DNA of 64,000 nucleotides from Roseibium aquae (GCF_008711285.1 NZ_VXDC01000005.1:186001-250000), one strand, 5' to 3'; shown: positions 1 through 9,369, numbered from the stretch's first letter. Program-made: numbers and translations. The notes: generated from the letters alone by a model not told the origin.

Positions 1-3000
1 AGTTTCCCCTTGAGGCCAATGTCGCCGGACACTTCACGGTGCTGGATGACCGGATTGCCGTCGAACTGATGGCCGAAGCCCGCGCGGCCGTCCTGCATGA
101 GGCTGAAACCCGTTCCGACAGCGATCTCGGCCAGTCACTCACCCGTGTGATCGACCTGATGAGTGACGGCGGAGCCCAGAAGGCCCTGGACGAGTTGATC
201 CAGAACCGGGACAAGCTCAGCCAGTGGGTGTCGGATGCCGGCGGCCTGTCCGCCGCGGTCGAAGCGCTCGCTGACGATCTTCGCGTCCCGCGGCAGGCCG
301 ACGTGGACGAGATCGATCGGCAGGTGCGCGATTACAGTGTGATCACCCCGGCATTGTGGCGCACCTATGCCGAGGCGCTGGCTTCGGGCAGCAAGAAAGA
401 TCAGGAAAAGGGGGAGCGGTTCGCAAGAGCGCTCGAACTTGACGATACCGGCCAATTCAACAGGAACTGGTTTCCGATCTTCCTGACCAAAGACCGCGCG
501 CCACTGAAAACCCTCGTCACAAAAAAAACGGCCGAAAACTTCCCCGATATGGTGGCCGGTCTCGAGGCCGAGCAGGACAGGCTTGTGCGGCTGCTCGAAG
601 AGCGAAAGGCGGTCGTGACCTATTGTGGAACGGAAGCTTTGCTCCGGTTGGCCCATGCGGTGATCGCCCGGTACGAAGCCGCCAAAACGGCACGCGGACT
701 TCTGGATTTCGAGGATCTTGTCGTCAAGACCGCGCGGCTTCTGGAGCGCTCGGATGCGGCTTCGTGGGTGCAATACAAACTCGACCAGGGCCTTGATCAT
801 ATTCTGGTCGATGAAGCGCAAGACACGAGCCCGCGCCAATGGCAAGTGGTCAGCGCGCTCGCCGGCGAGTTCTTTTCCGGAGAAGGGAGCAGTCCGCGCA
901 CGCGCACCCTGTTTGCCGTCGGCGATGAAAAGCAGTCGATTTATTCGTTCCAGGGCGCTGTGCCGGCTTATTTCGATGAAATGCGCAGGAGGTTCGCCAA
1001 CCGGGCCGCAGGCGCGCAGCACACGTTTCACTCCGTCGATCTGCAGTTGTCGTTCCGCTCCACCCCGGATGTGCTGGGTGCCGTGGACCTTGTTTTCAAG
1101 GAGGAAGCGGTCCATCGCGGGTTGTCGCAAGAGGTGAAGCCGCCGGTTCATGAGGCTATCCGCAAGGATGCGGGTCTGGTGGAAATCTGGCCCCTCGAAC
1201 AGGAAACGGAAGTCAGCGAGCCGGAAGACTGGCGCGCCCCGATCGACAGTCTGGGGAGTGGCGCCCCGCCCGTGCGTGTCGCGCGCCGGATTGCGGACAC
1301 AATCCGCACCTGGATACGGGACGGCGAAGCGGACGCGGGTGACATCATGATCCTTGTTCGCAAGCGCTGCGCATTCGTCGACATCCTGAACCGGGAGCTG
1401 AAGCAGGCTGGTATTCCCGTGGCGGGCAGCGACCGTCTGGTTCTGACCGAGCATATCGCCGTTCAGGATCTTGCCGCGCTTGGCCGGTTCTTGCTTTTGT
1501 CGGAAGACGACCTGTCTCTGGCGAGCATTCTCAAAAGCCCTTTGTTCGACCTCGACGATGAGGCGCTCCTTGAGATCGCCCGGCAAGACAACGGCGAGCG
1601 GCGGCCTGGAACCCTGTGGCAAAGCCTGGTTGCGAAATCCGGGCAGAGCCCCCGCTGGACCGCGGTGCGTGAGCGGCTGGAAACATGGCGCGCCCGGGCC
1701 GATTTCATGCCGCCGTTCGAGTTTTTCGCCCGATTGCTTTCGGCCGACGGCGGAAGGCAGAAGTTCCGATCCCGGCTGGGGGCCGAAGTGGACGATGTCC
1801 TCGACGAGTTTCTTGCCCTGACCCTCGCTTATGAGCAGGCCGGAACGCCTGGACTGGAAGGGTTTCTGGCCTGGATGTCGGCGGCGCCAACTCAAATCAA
1901 GCGCGAGCTGAGCAGCACCAAGGGCCTCGTCCGGGTGATGACCGTGCATGGCTCCAAAGGACTGGAGGCCAAAACAGTCATACTGGTGGACAGATGCAGC
2001 AAGCCCGTGACGGCGGCCCATGACCCGGCGTTCTTGCCGAAGCTCCGATTCGACAATCCCCTGCTGCCGCCCGCACTTGTTTGGGTTCCGGTCAAGGACG
2101 ACCGGATTGGCTGGCATCAGGACGCCCTTGCCGAGCTTCATGCGGCGCAGGAAGAAGAATACCGGCGGCTCCTGTATGTGGCCCTGACCCGGGCGGAGGA
2201 GCGGATTGTTGTCTGCGGGTGGGAGCCCAAGGGCGGGGTTCCGGAAAACTGCTGGTATTCGTTGATCGGGCGGGCCCTGCGCCCGACTGCACAGGAAGTG
2301 CTGGACGCGGATGGACATGTGGCTGCATGGCACTGGCGGAAGGCGGCCGCAAGTGCGTCCCCGGCCAAGCCGGCAGAAGATAAAAAGACGTTCGCAGCGG
2401 GCCGCCCGTCAAAGGCCGGGGACGTGCCGGAGTGGTTGTGGTCGCCGGTTGCGCCGGCAAAGCGAAAACGCCGCCTGCAGCCCTCAAGGGTATTCGAAGA
2501 GATGGAGGAAAAATCCGGGATAACCCCGCCAAGCGCGGCCTTCCTGCTCGAGGGGCGGTTGGCGTCCCAAAAAAATCTGTCAATGGAGCGCGGCCGGATC
2601 ATTCACCGGCTGTTGGAATTGTTGCCGGACATTGCTCCGGAGGGCCGTGCGGACGCTGTGGCGCGGTTTCTGCGCGGCGCCCTGCCGGAAGAGTATGCGG
2701 ATCAAATCCCTGCCATGTCGGATCAGGTGCAGGCGGTTCTGGCGGATCCCGATTTTGCGGTGCTGCTCGATGCGCCCGGCCGTGCCGAAGTTCCGGTCGC
2801 CGGTCAAATCACGACCCAGCAGGGTGAGGAGATTTCGGTATCGGGACAGATCGATCGCTTGATCGACCTGCCGGACGAAGTCCTGATCGTCGACTACAAG
2901 ACTGGGGCCCATGTGCCCCGAACGCTCGACGAGGTTCCTCAAGATTATGTGATGCAGCTGGCTGTGTATCAGGCGCTTCTGGCCAGGGTCTTCCCCGGCC

Positions 3001-3113
3001 GTACCGTGAACGCGGCTTTGTTGTGGACCGCTGAACCGGTGCTCCAGCGTGTTCCCTCAGCCCGCCTTAAAGCGGTGTTTGGCGGGTTGAAGGCGGAGAC
3101 CGGGCCAACTTGA
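1..3113 (+). CDS. addA: AddA, double-strand break repair helicase/nuclease subunit (5' end outside window)
   Basis: This is the large UvrD-like subunit of AddAB, which processes broken DNA ends for RecA-dependent recombination in the cytoplasm. The frame is already open at base 3, so the N-terminal Walker A part lies upstream of the window. Visible in order are helicase motif II (VDEAQD, near base 810), motif III (GDEKQSIYSFQG, near 921), a motif IV-like LSFRST, motif V (TVHGSKGLE, near 1945), motif VI (LYVALTRAEE, near 2175) and a C-terminal RecB-type nuclease core ending in IVDYKTG (near 2890). About 1036 codons are present. An addB gene would be expected just upstream. trxA follows after 86 bp. 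Confidence 0.95.
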   Translation, partial: FPLEANVAGHFTVLDDRIAVELMAEARAAVLHEAETRSDSDLGQSLTRVIDLMSDGGAQKALDELIQNRDKLSQWVSDAGGLSAAVEALADDLRVPRQADVDEIDRQVRDYSVITPALWRTYAEALASGSKKDQEKGERFARALELDDTGQFNRNWFPIFLTKDRAPLKTLVTKKTAENFPDMVAGLEAEQDRLVRLLEERKAVVTYCGTEALLRLAHAVIARYEAAKTARGLLDFEDLVVKTARLLERSDAASWVQYKLDQGLDHILVDEAQDTSPRQWQVVSALAGEFFSGEGSSPRTRTLFAVGDEKQSIYSFQGAVPAYFDEMRRRFANRAAGAQHTFHSVDLQLSFRSTPDVLGAVDLVFKEEAVHRGLSQEVKPPVHEAIRKDAGLVEIWPLEQETEVSEPEDWRAPIDSLGSGAPPVRVARRIADTIRTWIRDGEADAGDIMILVRKRCAFVDILNRELKQAGIPVAGSDRLVLTEHIAVQDLAALGRFLLLSEDDLSLASILKSPLFDLDDEALLEIARQDNGERRPGTLWQSLVAKSGQSPRWTAVRERLETWRARADFMPPFEFFARLLSADGGRQKFRSRLGAEVDDVLDEFLALTLAYEQAGTPGLEGFLAWMSAAPTQIKRELSSTKGLVRVMTVHGSKGLEAKTVILVDRCSKPVTAAHDPAFLPKLRFDNPLLPPALVWVPVKDDRIGWHQDALAELHAAQEEEYRRLLYVALTRAEERIVVCGWEPKGGVPENCWYSLIGRALRPTAQEVLDADGHVAAWHWRKAAASASPAKPAEDKKTFAAGRPSKAGDVPEWLWSPVAPAKRKRRLQPSRVFEEMEEKSGITPPSAAFLLEGRLASQKNLSMERGRIIHRLLELLPDIAPEGRADAVARFLRGALPEEYADQIPAMSDQVQAVLADPDFAVLLDAPGRAEVPVAGQITTQQGEEISVSGQIDRLIDLPDEVLIVDYKTGAHVPRTLDEVPQDYVMQLAVYQALLARVFPGRTVNAALLWTAEPVLQRVPSARLKAVFGGLKAETGPT

Positions 3114-3199
3114 CGCGGGCGGCGCGGCTCCCTACCTTCGGCTCAACGTTACGCGGAGCATGATCGCGCGCTGTTCATTCGAAGAAAGAGATAGAACCC

Positions 3200-3520
3200 A
3201 TGGCAACCAATACAGTCACAGATGCGACCTTCGAAGCGGAAGTCCTGAACTCCTCCGAACCGGTCGTCGTCGATTTTTGGGCCGAGTGGTGCGGTCCTTG
3301 CAAAATGATCGCCCCGGCATTGGAAGAAATTTCCAATGAAATGGCCGGAAAGGTGAAGATCGCCAAGATCAATATCGATGAGAATCAGAACATGGCGATG
3401 AAATATGGCGTCCGCTCGATTCCGATGCTCATCATGTTCAAGAACGGCGAGCCTATGGCGCAGCAGGTTGGCGCTGCTCCCAAGGGCAAGCTGGAGGACT
3501 GGATCAAGACGTCTCTCTAG
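3200..3520 (+). CDS. trxA: Thioredoxin 1
   Basis: A 106-residue single-domain cytoplasmic thioredoxin that reduces disulfides in target proteins using electrons from thioredoxin reductase. The active site WCGPCK sits at residues 30-35, with the cis-proline of SIPML at residue 75, and the length is exactly that of classic TrxA. It follows addA, the usual alphaproteobacterial arrangement, and is preceded by a purine-rich ribosome binding region. A 115-bp gap separates it from grpE. Confidence 0.97.
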   Translation: MATNTVTDATFEAEVLNSSEPVVVDFWAEWCGPCKMIAPALEEISNEMAGKVKIAKINIDENQNMAMKYGVRSIPMLIMFKNGEPMAQQVGAAPKGKLEDWIKTSL

Positions 3521-3635
3521 TTGCCGGCGGTCTTTGGCCGCAAAACCTCTGTTGCGGTCGGACATGCAGCTTGCATATCCGGCCGTTTGCATTGATACGG
3601 GGGCACCCCCGGCCCAACACAGTTATGGATACTCC

Positions 3636-4268
3636 ATGAGCGACGAAACGCAAAATCAGGATCCGGCTTTCGAAGAGGATCAAGGCACAGACGCGCCGGG
3701 AAATGGCGCCAACTTGGAGGCTGGCCCGGATCTGGAAGGGCTGCAGGCCGAAAATGCCGAACTGAAAGACCGGATGTTGCGGACGATGGCCGAGATGGAA
3801 AATCTCCGCCGGCGCACGGAAAAGGAAGTGACGGACGCGCGGCAGTACGCCGTCTCGAGTTTCGCACGCGACATGCTCACGATCAGCGACAATCTCAGCC
3901 GCGCGCTGGAGTTTCTGCCGGAAGACGAGCGCCGCAATGCGGATGCCGGACTAGCCTCTCTCATCGAGGGGGTGGAGATGACCGAGCGGGAGTTGCTCAA
4001 GCAGCTTGAAAAACACGGTGTGGTGAAACTCGATCCCGAGGGGCAGAAATTCGACCCGAATTTCCACCAGGCGATGTTTGAGGTCCCGAACCCCGATGTC
4101 CCCAATGGTACGGTGGTGCAAGTGGTGCAGGCGGGCTACCGGATCGGCGAGCGGGTGCTCCGGCCCGCCATGGTGGGCGTGGCCAAGGGTGGACCGAAAG
4201 AAGGCGCCCCGGCGTCCGGCCAAAAGGACGCTGGCGGACCTGGGCAAACAGTCGACAAGAGCGCGTGA
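3636..4268 (+). CDS. grpE: GrpE, nucleotide exchange factor of DnaK
   Basis: A 210-residue co-chaperone that releases ADP from DnaK. An acidic, disordered first 35 residues is followed by a long coiled coil (about residues 36-110, heptads around [13 protein letters not shown]) and the C-terminal beta domain with the family signature [13 protein letters not shown]. The frame is open further upstream, but the start MSDETQ is chosen because the upstream codons give no GrpE-like sequence and the acidic N-terminus is typical. It lies apart from hrcA and dnaK here. Confidence 0.94.
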   Translation: MSDETQNQDPAFEEDQGTDAPGNGANLEAGPDLEGLQAENAELKDRMLRTMAEMENLRRRTEKEVTDARQYAVSSFARDMLTISDNLSRALEFLPEDERRNADAGLASLIEGVEMTERELLKQLEKHGVVKLDPEGQKFDPNFHQAMFEVPNPDVPNGTVVQVVQAGYRIGERVLRPAMVGVAKGGPKEGAPASGQKDAGGPGQTVDKSA

Positions 4269-4307
4269 CCGGGCCGGACCCGGCGCGATAAAAAGACACA
4301 GGGCGCG

Positions 4308-4928
4308 ATGCTGCTTCAGATCCTCGATTATCTCGGCGTCGCGGTCTTTGCCGTTGCCGGAAGCATTGTCGCGTCACGGCGCGGCCTTGATTTTATCGCG
4401 TTCTTGTTTTTTGCCACCCTGACTGGAATTGGCGGCGGCACCCTGCGCGATTTGCTGCTTGGGGTGCCGGTGTTCTGGACGGTGGACGAACGCTACCTTC
4501 TGGTGTGTCTGGCCGTCAGCATCTTCATGTGGTTCTTTGCCCACCACATTGAGCGGCTCGGCAAGCCCGTGCGCTGGGCGGATGCCTGCGGTCTTGCCGC
4601 CTACTCCGTGATGGGCGCCGCAAAGGCCATGTCGGTGGGGGATACGGTTCTGGTCGCCGTTTTGATGGGGGTTGCCACAGCAACCTTCGGCGGGATCCTG
4701 AGGGACACCGTCGCCGGTGAACCGTCTGCAATCATGAAACCGGAGCTGTATGTCAGCGCCGCGTTTGCCGGGGCGGGAAGCTACGTCGCGCTGACGCTGC
4801 TGGGCTTCAACATCTGGATCGCCGCACTGGCCGGGATCGTCCTTGCGCTGTTCCTCAGGGGAGGCGCGATAGAGCGCGGCTGGACCTTGCCGGTATACAA
4901 AAGCAGGTCTCCCAAAGAGCCGAACTGA
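4308..4928 (+). CDS. Trimeric intracellular cation (TRIC) channel family protein
   Basis: A 206-residue inner-membrane protein of the UPF0126/YadS group, with about seven transmembrane segments built as two similar halves. Each half carries a glycine-rich motif followed by RD: GIGGGTLRDLL near residue 45 and TFGGILRDTVAG near residue 127. This is the hallmark of bacterial TRIC channels, which conduct monovalent cations as trimers; other members of the fold have been linked to glycine transport, so the substrate is open. It begins 39 bp after grpE and may share its transcript. It converges with the gene at 5074-5991. Confidence 0.85.
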   Translation: MLLQILDYLGVAVFAVAGSIVASRRGLDFIAFLFFATLTGIGGGTLRDLLLGVPVFWTVDERYLLVCLAVSIFMWFFAHHIERLGKPVRWADACGLAAYSVMGAAKAMSVGDTVLVAVLMGVATATFGGILRDTVAGEPSAIMKPELYVSAAFAGAGSYVALTLLGFNIWIAALAGIVLALFLRGGAIERGWTLPVYKSRSPKEPN

Positions 4929-5073
4929 CCCGCGCGTTTGATCCCAATCGATCGGCCGTCCGGTATTGGAGACTTCGGCTCTGACGGCGGCGGCCGCTTG
5001 AACGGCCGGTACACGAAACCCTGCCCGCTTCCCTTCTCGTGAGATTGGGTAAGTGACGGTCCGCGGAGTGCCT

Positions 5074-5991
5074 TCACGTCCGCAGGAAAATGTGTCCGGC
5101 GGTCGCCAGATCGGCAAGCCCGGTGCTGGGCCCGCAAGAAAACAGGGTTTGCTGGCTGTAGTAGCGCCGCCCTGCCTTTTCGCCGCGGGCAACCTCATGA
5201 AGGTCTGCCGCCACTTCGTGTTGCTGCGCAAGGGGGGCCTGCGTACGGTCGGCTGTAAACAATCGGCAGGTTTCCAAGACAGCGCCGGGTAGTGCACCGT
5301 TTTCCCTCAGCAGATCGATGTGAACGCCGGCAGGGACGTCTTCGGCGACCTCCGCAAGATCGCCTGGGGTCGCGGCCACAATGATATCGGCTCCCGCCGC
5401 GGCCGCTTTGAGGTCCTCGGTATGCCCGATCGTCAAAGCGGCACCGGCGGTGCGTGAGGACAAGTGCTTTGCCGTGTGCACTCTCTCCACGCCGGCTACG
5501 AGGACCGAGCGGAGATTTCGGACGGAGGAGTGGGCGGAAAGAAGCCAGGGCAAAACCGGATGATGACCGATAACCAAAAGTCTTTCACTATCCTCCCGCG
5601 AGAAGTAACTGGAGGCCAGAGCGTGGACCGCGGCTTTTCGCCAGAGCGCCATGTGACGGCCGTCCAGCATGGCGACCGGCTGTCCGGCATGTCCGGAAAA
5701 CAAGAGATAGATCCCGGATCCGGGCAGGTTGTCAACCGGATCAGACCCGTCAAATGTGATATCGAGCGAAATCTGGCATCCAATATATCCCCGGTCGGTA
5801 TGGCCCTGGGTCTGGAAATCCGTCCAGGCCGGCAAGGCACGCAGAACCCCCGCGGACCCGGGCGGGCGGGGGATTTGGAATGTTGCCGGGGGAGGCGCAA
5901 GCGCTGAAGACCGGTAGGCCCGCCGCATCGTTTCGATCAGATCACGATGGCCTAGAACGGCGTCGATTTCACCACCGGAGACGATCCGCAT
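5074..5991 (-). CDS. Ornithine cyclodeaminase/mu-crystallin family protein, divergent nucleotide-binding loop
   Basis: A 305-residue protein with the overall pattern of the OCD/mu-crystallin family: an N-terminal dimerization half, an ALWRKAAVHALAS segment matching the family's substrate-binding R-x-AA-x-SALA stretch, then a Rossmann half. Family members are NAD(P)-dependent cyclodeaminases, imine reductases or dehydrogenases of amino acids. Oddly, the dinucleotide loop normally reading GxGxQ is VIGHHPVLPW here, so ordinary NAD(P) binding is doubtful. It starts 7 bp downstream of the LapA-like gene and is the last gene of the sppA-ihfB-lapA run. Its substrate cannot be read from the sequence. 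Confidence 0.72.
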   Translation of the reverse strand: MRIVSGGEIDAVLGHRDLIETMRRAYRSSALAPPPATFQIPRPPGSAGVLRALPAWTDFQTQGHTDRGYIGCQISLDITFDGSDPVDNLPGSGIYLLFSGHAGQPVAMLDGRHMALWRKAAVHALASSYFSREDSERLLVIGHHPVLPWLLSAHSSVRNLRSVLVAGVERVHTAKHLSSRTAGAALTIGHTEDLKAAAAGADIIVAATPGDLAEVAEDVPAGVHIDLLRENGALPGAVLETCRLFTADRTQAPLAQQHEVAADLHEVARGEKAGRRYYSQQTLFSCGPSTGLADLATAGHIFLRT

Positions 5992-5998
5992 GGGCTGT

Positions 5999-6367
5999 TC
6001 ATGCGGCGCGCTGATTTGCCGGGCCGGACAGCTTCTTCAAAGCAGGGTCGCCTGGCAAGGCCGTTTGGGCCATATCGCGGAGCTGATCGGCTTCCCGATG
6101 CCACTTGTCCGCTTCCTGCCGCTTTGCGCGTGCTTCCTTGCGCCACTTGCCCTGCTTGGCCCAGGCGCCCATTCCGCCCAACACAATCCCCAGCCCCAGG
6201 CTCGCGAAGATGACCCAGAAAAGAGGAACATCGGGAATGGTCAGTCTCGGGTCTTGCGGGTCGAACGGGTTCAGCGCGATCGAAACCGTTTGGCGATTGG
6301 CGACGGACAAGGGCACGAGCACGACAGCTACAGCGAAGAGAATGAGTTTCTTTACGAAGCCCGTCAT
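5999..6367 (-). CDS. LapA-domain (DUF1049) membrane protein
   Basis: A 122-residue protein with two hydrophobic helices (about residues 6-23 and 47-68) followed by a lysine/arginine-rich coiled-coil tail (about 70-105). This is the architecture of the lipopolysaccharide assembly protein A domain family, whose E. coli member works with LapB to tune LPS synthesis. The position directly downstream of ihfB is widely conserved in alphaproteobacteria. The tail is a likely cytoplasmic interaction surface. Confidence 0.8.
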   Translation of the reverse strand: MTGFVKKLILFAVAVVLVPLSVANRQTVSIALNPFDPQDPRLTIPDVPLFWVIFASLGLGIVLGGMGAWAKQGKWRKEARAKRQEADKWHREADQLRDMAQTALPGDPALKKLSGPANQRAA

Positions 6368-6455
6368 CGAGGTCTCCTGTTGATCGCGGGTGAGCTGCAG
6401 CGAATACGGCTAACAAGCCTTAAGAGGATTTGAGGAGCGCTGCAAGCGCGCGCGG

Positions 6456-6761
6456 TCAGTCGTCCTTGTCTCCATGGTCGACGCCGTCATTCAGGCGCAT
6501 GCGCATTTCTTTCCCGGTCTTGAAAAAGGGAACGAATTTCTCGTCGACCTCGACCTTCTGGCCTGTCCGGGGGTTCCGGCCAATGCGCGCAGGACGGTTT
6601 TTTACTGAAAAGGCGCCGAACCCCCGCAATTCCACGCGGTCACCGCGCATCAGCGCTTCGGTGATCTCATCGAGTATGGCGTTTACAATATTTTCGACAT
6701 CCCTTTGGTAAAGATGAGGGTTTTGTTCGGCAATATGTTGAACCAATTCCGATTTTATCAT
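6456..6761 (-). CDS. ihfB: Integration host factor subunit beta
   Basis: A 101-residue DNA-bending protein of the HU/IHF family that pairs with IhfA. It shows the N-terminal helix pair ([17 protein letters not shown]), the [15 protein letters not shown] strand region and the DNA-intercalating arm [11 protein letters not shown] with its conserved proline, then [10 protein letters not shown]. The start codon overlaps the sppA stop by 4 bp (ATGA), so translation is probably coupled. An acidic tail of about eight residues follows the core. Confidence 0.95.
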   Translation of the reverse strand: MIKSELVQHIAEQNPHLYQRDVENIVNAILDEITEALMRGDRVELRGFGAFSVKNRPARIGRNPRTGQKVEVDEKFVPFFKTGKEMRMRLNDGVDHGDKDD

Positions 6762-7771
6762 TGGGCTTCCCCTTGCACTGGCATGCCGTCAGTCGCAGAC
6801 CCCGGAGCGTGCCAAACCGATACGAGACCGTCAAGCATAAGGCCACGGGGAATCAGCCCTTTAGCCCCTTCCGCCGATCCCAGAAACCCGGTTGCGAGCC
6901 CTTCTCCAAGACTGTCGGCAACACGGGACAGGAAGGGAAGGTCGAGGTCGTCGTCCTGAACGGACCATGTCAGAACGGGCAGGTCCGCCGGAACGTTGCG
7001 TTCGCTCTCCAGCCATGAAATGGCTGCGGCCTCGCCTCCAATCGCATCGATCAGACCGTTTTCATGGGCGGTCTGGCCAATAAAGATCCGTCCATCGGCA
7101 AGGGCGCGGGCCTGTTGCTCATCAAGGCCCCGCCGGTCGGCGACCAGCCGGACGAACCAATCGTAGCTGCCCATGACCAGATCCGACAGCATGTCCTTGG
7201 CGTCGTTCGTCGCGGGTGAATAAAAGTCCGGTTCAGCCTTGAGTTCCGAGCTTTTGACCGCATCAATATCTACGCCGATGGTGTCCAGCAGCTTCTCCGC
7301 GTTGCCGAATTGGAACAACACCCCGATCGAGCCGGTGATGGAATTGTATCGGGCCACAGTATGGTCGGCGGCAATGGCCACCATGTAGCCGGCGGAGGCC
7401 CCAACGGTCCGGATTTCGCTGACAACCGGTTTTTTTCCGGCCAGTTGCCGCAAGGCTTCGAAAAGCACCTCCCCACCGGTTGTTGTTCCTCCCGGCGAGT
7501 TCACGGAAACAATCACGCCCTGAACGGTCCGGCTATCGCCGATGCGTTCGATCATCCGGGTCAGCCCGCGATCCTCGACGATCACACCATCAATGGCGAT
7601 GCGGGCAATGTGAGGGGCCCGTTTCGTTTCGCCGCTGAACTGGCCGGTAGAATAGACAAGACCGAAGATCAGGAACGCGGCGATGAGGACAAAGGTCACG
7701 ATCCGCCAGAAGCTCAGTTTTCGGCGCATGCGACGGCGATCTACCAGTGCGTCGACATCGGCTGAAGACAT
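6758..7771 (-). CDS. sppA: Signal peptide peptidase SppA (36 kDa type, family S49)
   Basis: A 337-residue inner-membrane serine protease that degrades cleaved signal peptides. One transmembrane helix lies near residues 20-40, after an arginine-rich N-terminus. The catalytic serine is in [13 protein letters not shown] and the general-base lysine in [10 protein letters not shown], giving the Ser-Lys dyad of short SppA proteins. An upstream TTG at 7792 also opens the frame, but the ATG at 7771 is chosen. It leads the sppA-ihfB-lapA-cyclodeaminase run, with its own promoter presumably in the 350-bp gap upstream. Confidence 0.92.
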   Translation of the reverse strand: MSSADVDALVDRRRMRRKLSFWRIVTFVLIAAFLIFGLVYSTGQFSGETKRAPHIARIAIDGVIVEDRGLTRMIERIGDSRTVQGVIVSVNSPGGTTTGGEVLFEALRQLAGKKPVVSEIRTVGASAGYMVAIAADHTVARYNSITGSIGVLFQFGNAEKLLDTIGVDIDAVKSSELKAEPDFYSPATNDAKDMLSDLVMGSYDWFVRLVADRRGLDEQQARALADGRIFIGQTAHENGLIDAIGGEAAAISWLESERNVPADLPVLTWSVQDDDLDLPFLSRVADSLGEGLATGFLGSAEGAKGLIPRGLMLDGLVSVWHAPGSATDGMPVQGEAQ

Positions 7772-7888
7772 TGGGCCCGGGTCTCCGTTCAAGAATTCAA
7801 GGCATAAGCGCCCCTAAATAGGGACAGCCCGAGGGAAAAAGCAAATCTTTTGAGTGACAAACACTGCCGCGCTTCAAAATGCCCGGGG

Positions 7889-7974
7889 CTTGTCGAGGCT
7901 CAGTTCGACGACAAGGCCGGATGATCTCCTTCTCCTGAGAAGGTTCGTAGGAGCGTCTCGACGGATCATCGGCC
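7889..7974. repeat. Composite palindromic element, REP-like
   Basis: The 348-bp gap between sppA and the FKBP gene holds nested inverted repeats. Arms CTTGTCG (7889-7895) and CGACAAG (7909-7915) form one hairpin. A second, cruciform-like unit has outer arms near 7915-7926 (GGCCGGATGATC) and 7963-7974 (GGATCATCGGCC) and an inner perfect hairpin CCTTCTC-CT-GAGAAGG (7928-7943). The layout resembles interspersed palindromic elements of alphaproteobacterial intergenic regions. No coding sequence was recognised in this gap. Confidence 0.5.
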
Positions 7975-8078
7975 TGCTCTCGTTCCAGAACCCTGTCTTC
8001 CAGGCTCCACCGCGCTCCGCCCCCAGCACAGGCCTGAAGATTAGGTATTGGACAGGCGGCAGCTTTGCCAGCGGTTTG

Positions 8079-8099
8079 AGCCCGGGGCTTGCCCGGGCT
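8079..8099 (-). terminator. GC-rich hairpin downstream of the FKBP gene
   Basis: A perfect 8-bp stem, AGCCCGGG/CCCGGGCT, with a 5-nt loop, 20 bp beyond the FKBP stop. There is no strong T-run on the minus strand (CTCAAACC follows), so it is either a weak terminator or a 3'-end stabilizer. Confidence 0.4.
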
Positions 8100-8119
8100 T
8101 TGAAAAACGGCTGTGGCTG

Positions 8120-8548
8120 TCAGTTCACCGCGACCAGTTGAATGTCGAAGGTCAGGTCTTGCCCGGCGAGCGGATGGTTGGCGTCGAGCACGACTTCATT
8201 GTCGTTGACCGCAACAACCACGACCGACATTGTTTGGCCATTTTCGGTTTGGGCTTGAAGGCGTGTGCCTGGCTCCAGCGGAATGCCATCGGGGATCTGG
8301 GCGCGCGGAACGGCTTGCTGCGCATTCGGATCATGCGGGCCGTAAGCGTCCTTGCATTCGATCGTGACCGTTTTTTGATCACCGACCTGCATGCCGGGAA
8401 TGGCGCTGTCGAGGCCGGGAATGATTTGTCCGCTGCCAACGGTAAACTCGAGAGGATCACGGCCTTGCGAGCTGTCGAAGATCGATCCGTCGTTCAATGT
8501 ACCGGTGTAGTGCAAGCGAACCTTGTCGCCGGTTTTGGCTTCGGTCAT
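8120..8548 (-). CDS. FKBP-type peptidyl-prolyl cis-trans isomerase, SlyD/SlpA-like
   Basis: A 142-residue cytoplasmic prolyl isomerase. It has the FKBP start VRLHYTGTLNDGSIFDSS, the GSGQIIPGLDSAIPGM active-site loop and an inserted IF (insert-in-flap) chaperone domain around residues 68-120, ending DANHPLAGQDLTF, the sequence typical of SlyD-like proteins. The histidine-rich metal-binding tail of E. coli SlyD is absent, so it is closer to SlpA/FkpB. It stands alone between rpsA and sppA. Confidence 0.92.
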   Translation of the reverse strand: MTEAKTGDKVRLHYTGTLNDGSIFDSSQGRDPLEFTVGSGQIIPGLDSAIPGMQVGDQKTVTIECKDAYGPHDPNAQQAVPRAQIPDGIPLEPGTRLQAQTENGQTMSVVVVAVNDNEVVLDANHPLAGQDLTFDIQLVAVN

Positions 8549-8769
8549 GTGCGTTTCGCAATTCTGTCTGGGAGGTGAGTTTGGAGGCCGCCCCGATCTG
8601 CCGGACGGGTTCTCCGCGAGGATGCAAGCCTAGTACATTCGAAACGCGAACGAAACCTTGGGAAACTGCACAGGCTTGAACCGTCAGATCGGTTTGGCGA
8701 CACTCAGGGCGGGCCCCGGCGGCATGATGGGTATTCGGGGTATCTCATGGAATGCGTCGGGAGAGGGGA

Positions 8770-9276
8770 ATGCAGGCACCGCGGAAGAGTTTGAAAATAC
8801 TCCACAGCCTTGCGGCATCGGGGCTTGTGGGAGGTCTTGCCGTGATCATCGTTCTGTTATCCGCCGGGCCACCGCCGGGCAGCGAAGGGTATCAAACCCT
8901 CAGGGATACGCTGAGCGCCATCAGCCGCTATATCTTGCTGCCGTCGCTCGGCGTGGCGCTTGTCTCTGGATTGTTTTCCATGGCTGTCCACACACCGTTC
9001 ATGGAAATGCGCTGGGTTTGGATTAAGGCGCTGATGGGCATCTTGATGTTCAAGGGTATCTTGACCGTGGATGGCGTCAGCGCGGATATCGGCGCCATGG
9101 CGACGCGCCGCTTGGCAGGTGATGGGCTGCCCGATCGCCTGTTATCGGAGACCCTGTTTCATGAGTGGGCGCTTCTGTGGGTAATGCTGGTCCTGTGTGT
9201 GGCCAATGTCGTTCTGGGTGTCTGGCGGCCCTTGTTCAGGCGCTTGAGGCACCGAAGAACCAGCATGCAAGCCTGA
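8770..9276 (+). CDS. Small integral membrane protein, family not recognised
   Basis: A 168-residue predicted inner-membrane protein with about four hydrophobic helices (near residues 9-33, 55-75, 80-105 and 135-157) and a very basic C-terminus. The overall look (HSLAASGLVGGLAV at the start, W-x-K-x-LMGILMFKG in the middle) is like DUF2269/CopD-type four-helix proteins, but I do not assign a function. The ATG at 8770 is preferred over the one at 8752 because GGAG lies 6 nt before it. It is the only plus-strand gene between grpE/TRIC and the aroA divergence. Confidence 0.65.
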   Translation: MQAPRKSLKILHSLAASGLVGGLAVIIVLLSAGPPPGSEGYQTLRDTLSAISRYILLPSLGVALVSGLFSMAVHTPFMEMRWVWIKALMGILMFKGILTVDGVSADIGAMATRRLAGDGLPDRLLSETLFHEWALLWVMLVLCVANVVLGVWRPLFRRLRHRRTSMQA

Positions 9277-9306
9277 CCGTTGAGCCGTTTCTCTTTGTCG
9301 ACCAGA

Positions 9307-9337
9307 CACAAAAAAGCCCGGCGCAGTGGCCGGGCTT
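9307..9337 (-). terminator. Rho-independent terminator of rpsA
   Basis: Perfect 9-bp stem AAGCCCGGC/GCCGGGCTT with a 6-nt loop, followed on the minus strand by a run of T residues (plus-strand a-run 9308-9315). It sits 33 bp past the rpsA stop and between convergent genes. Confidence 0.85.
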
Positions 9338-9369
9338 TCGGGTTTTGAAACGAACAGGGGCGGAACGCC

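Noticed and set aside
135-2333. A 732-codon open frame on the minus strand opposite addA
   Set aside because: It is fully antisense to a strongly conserved helicase gene, has no recognisable domain, and long antisense frames are expected in GC-rich DNA.
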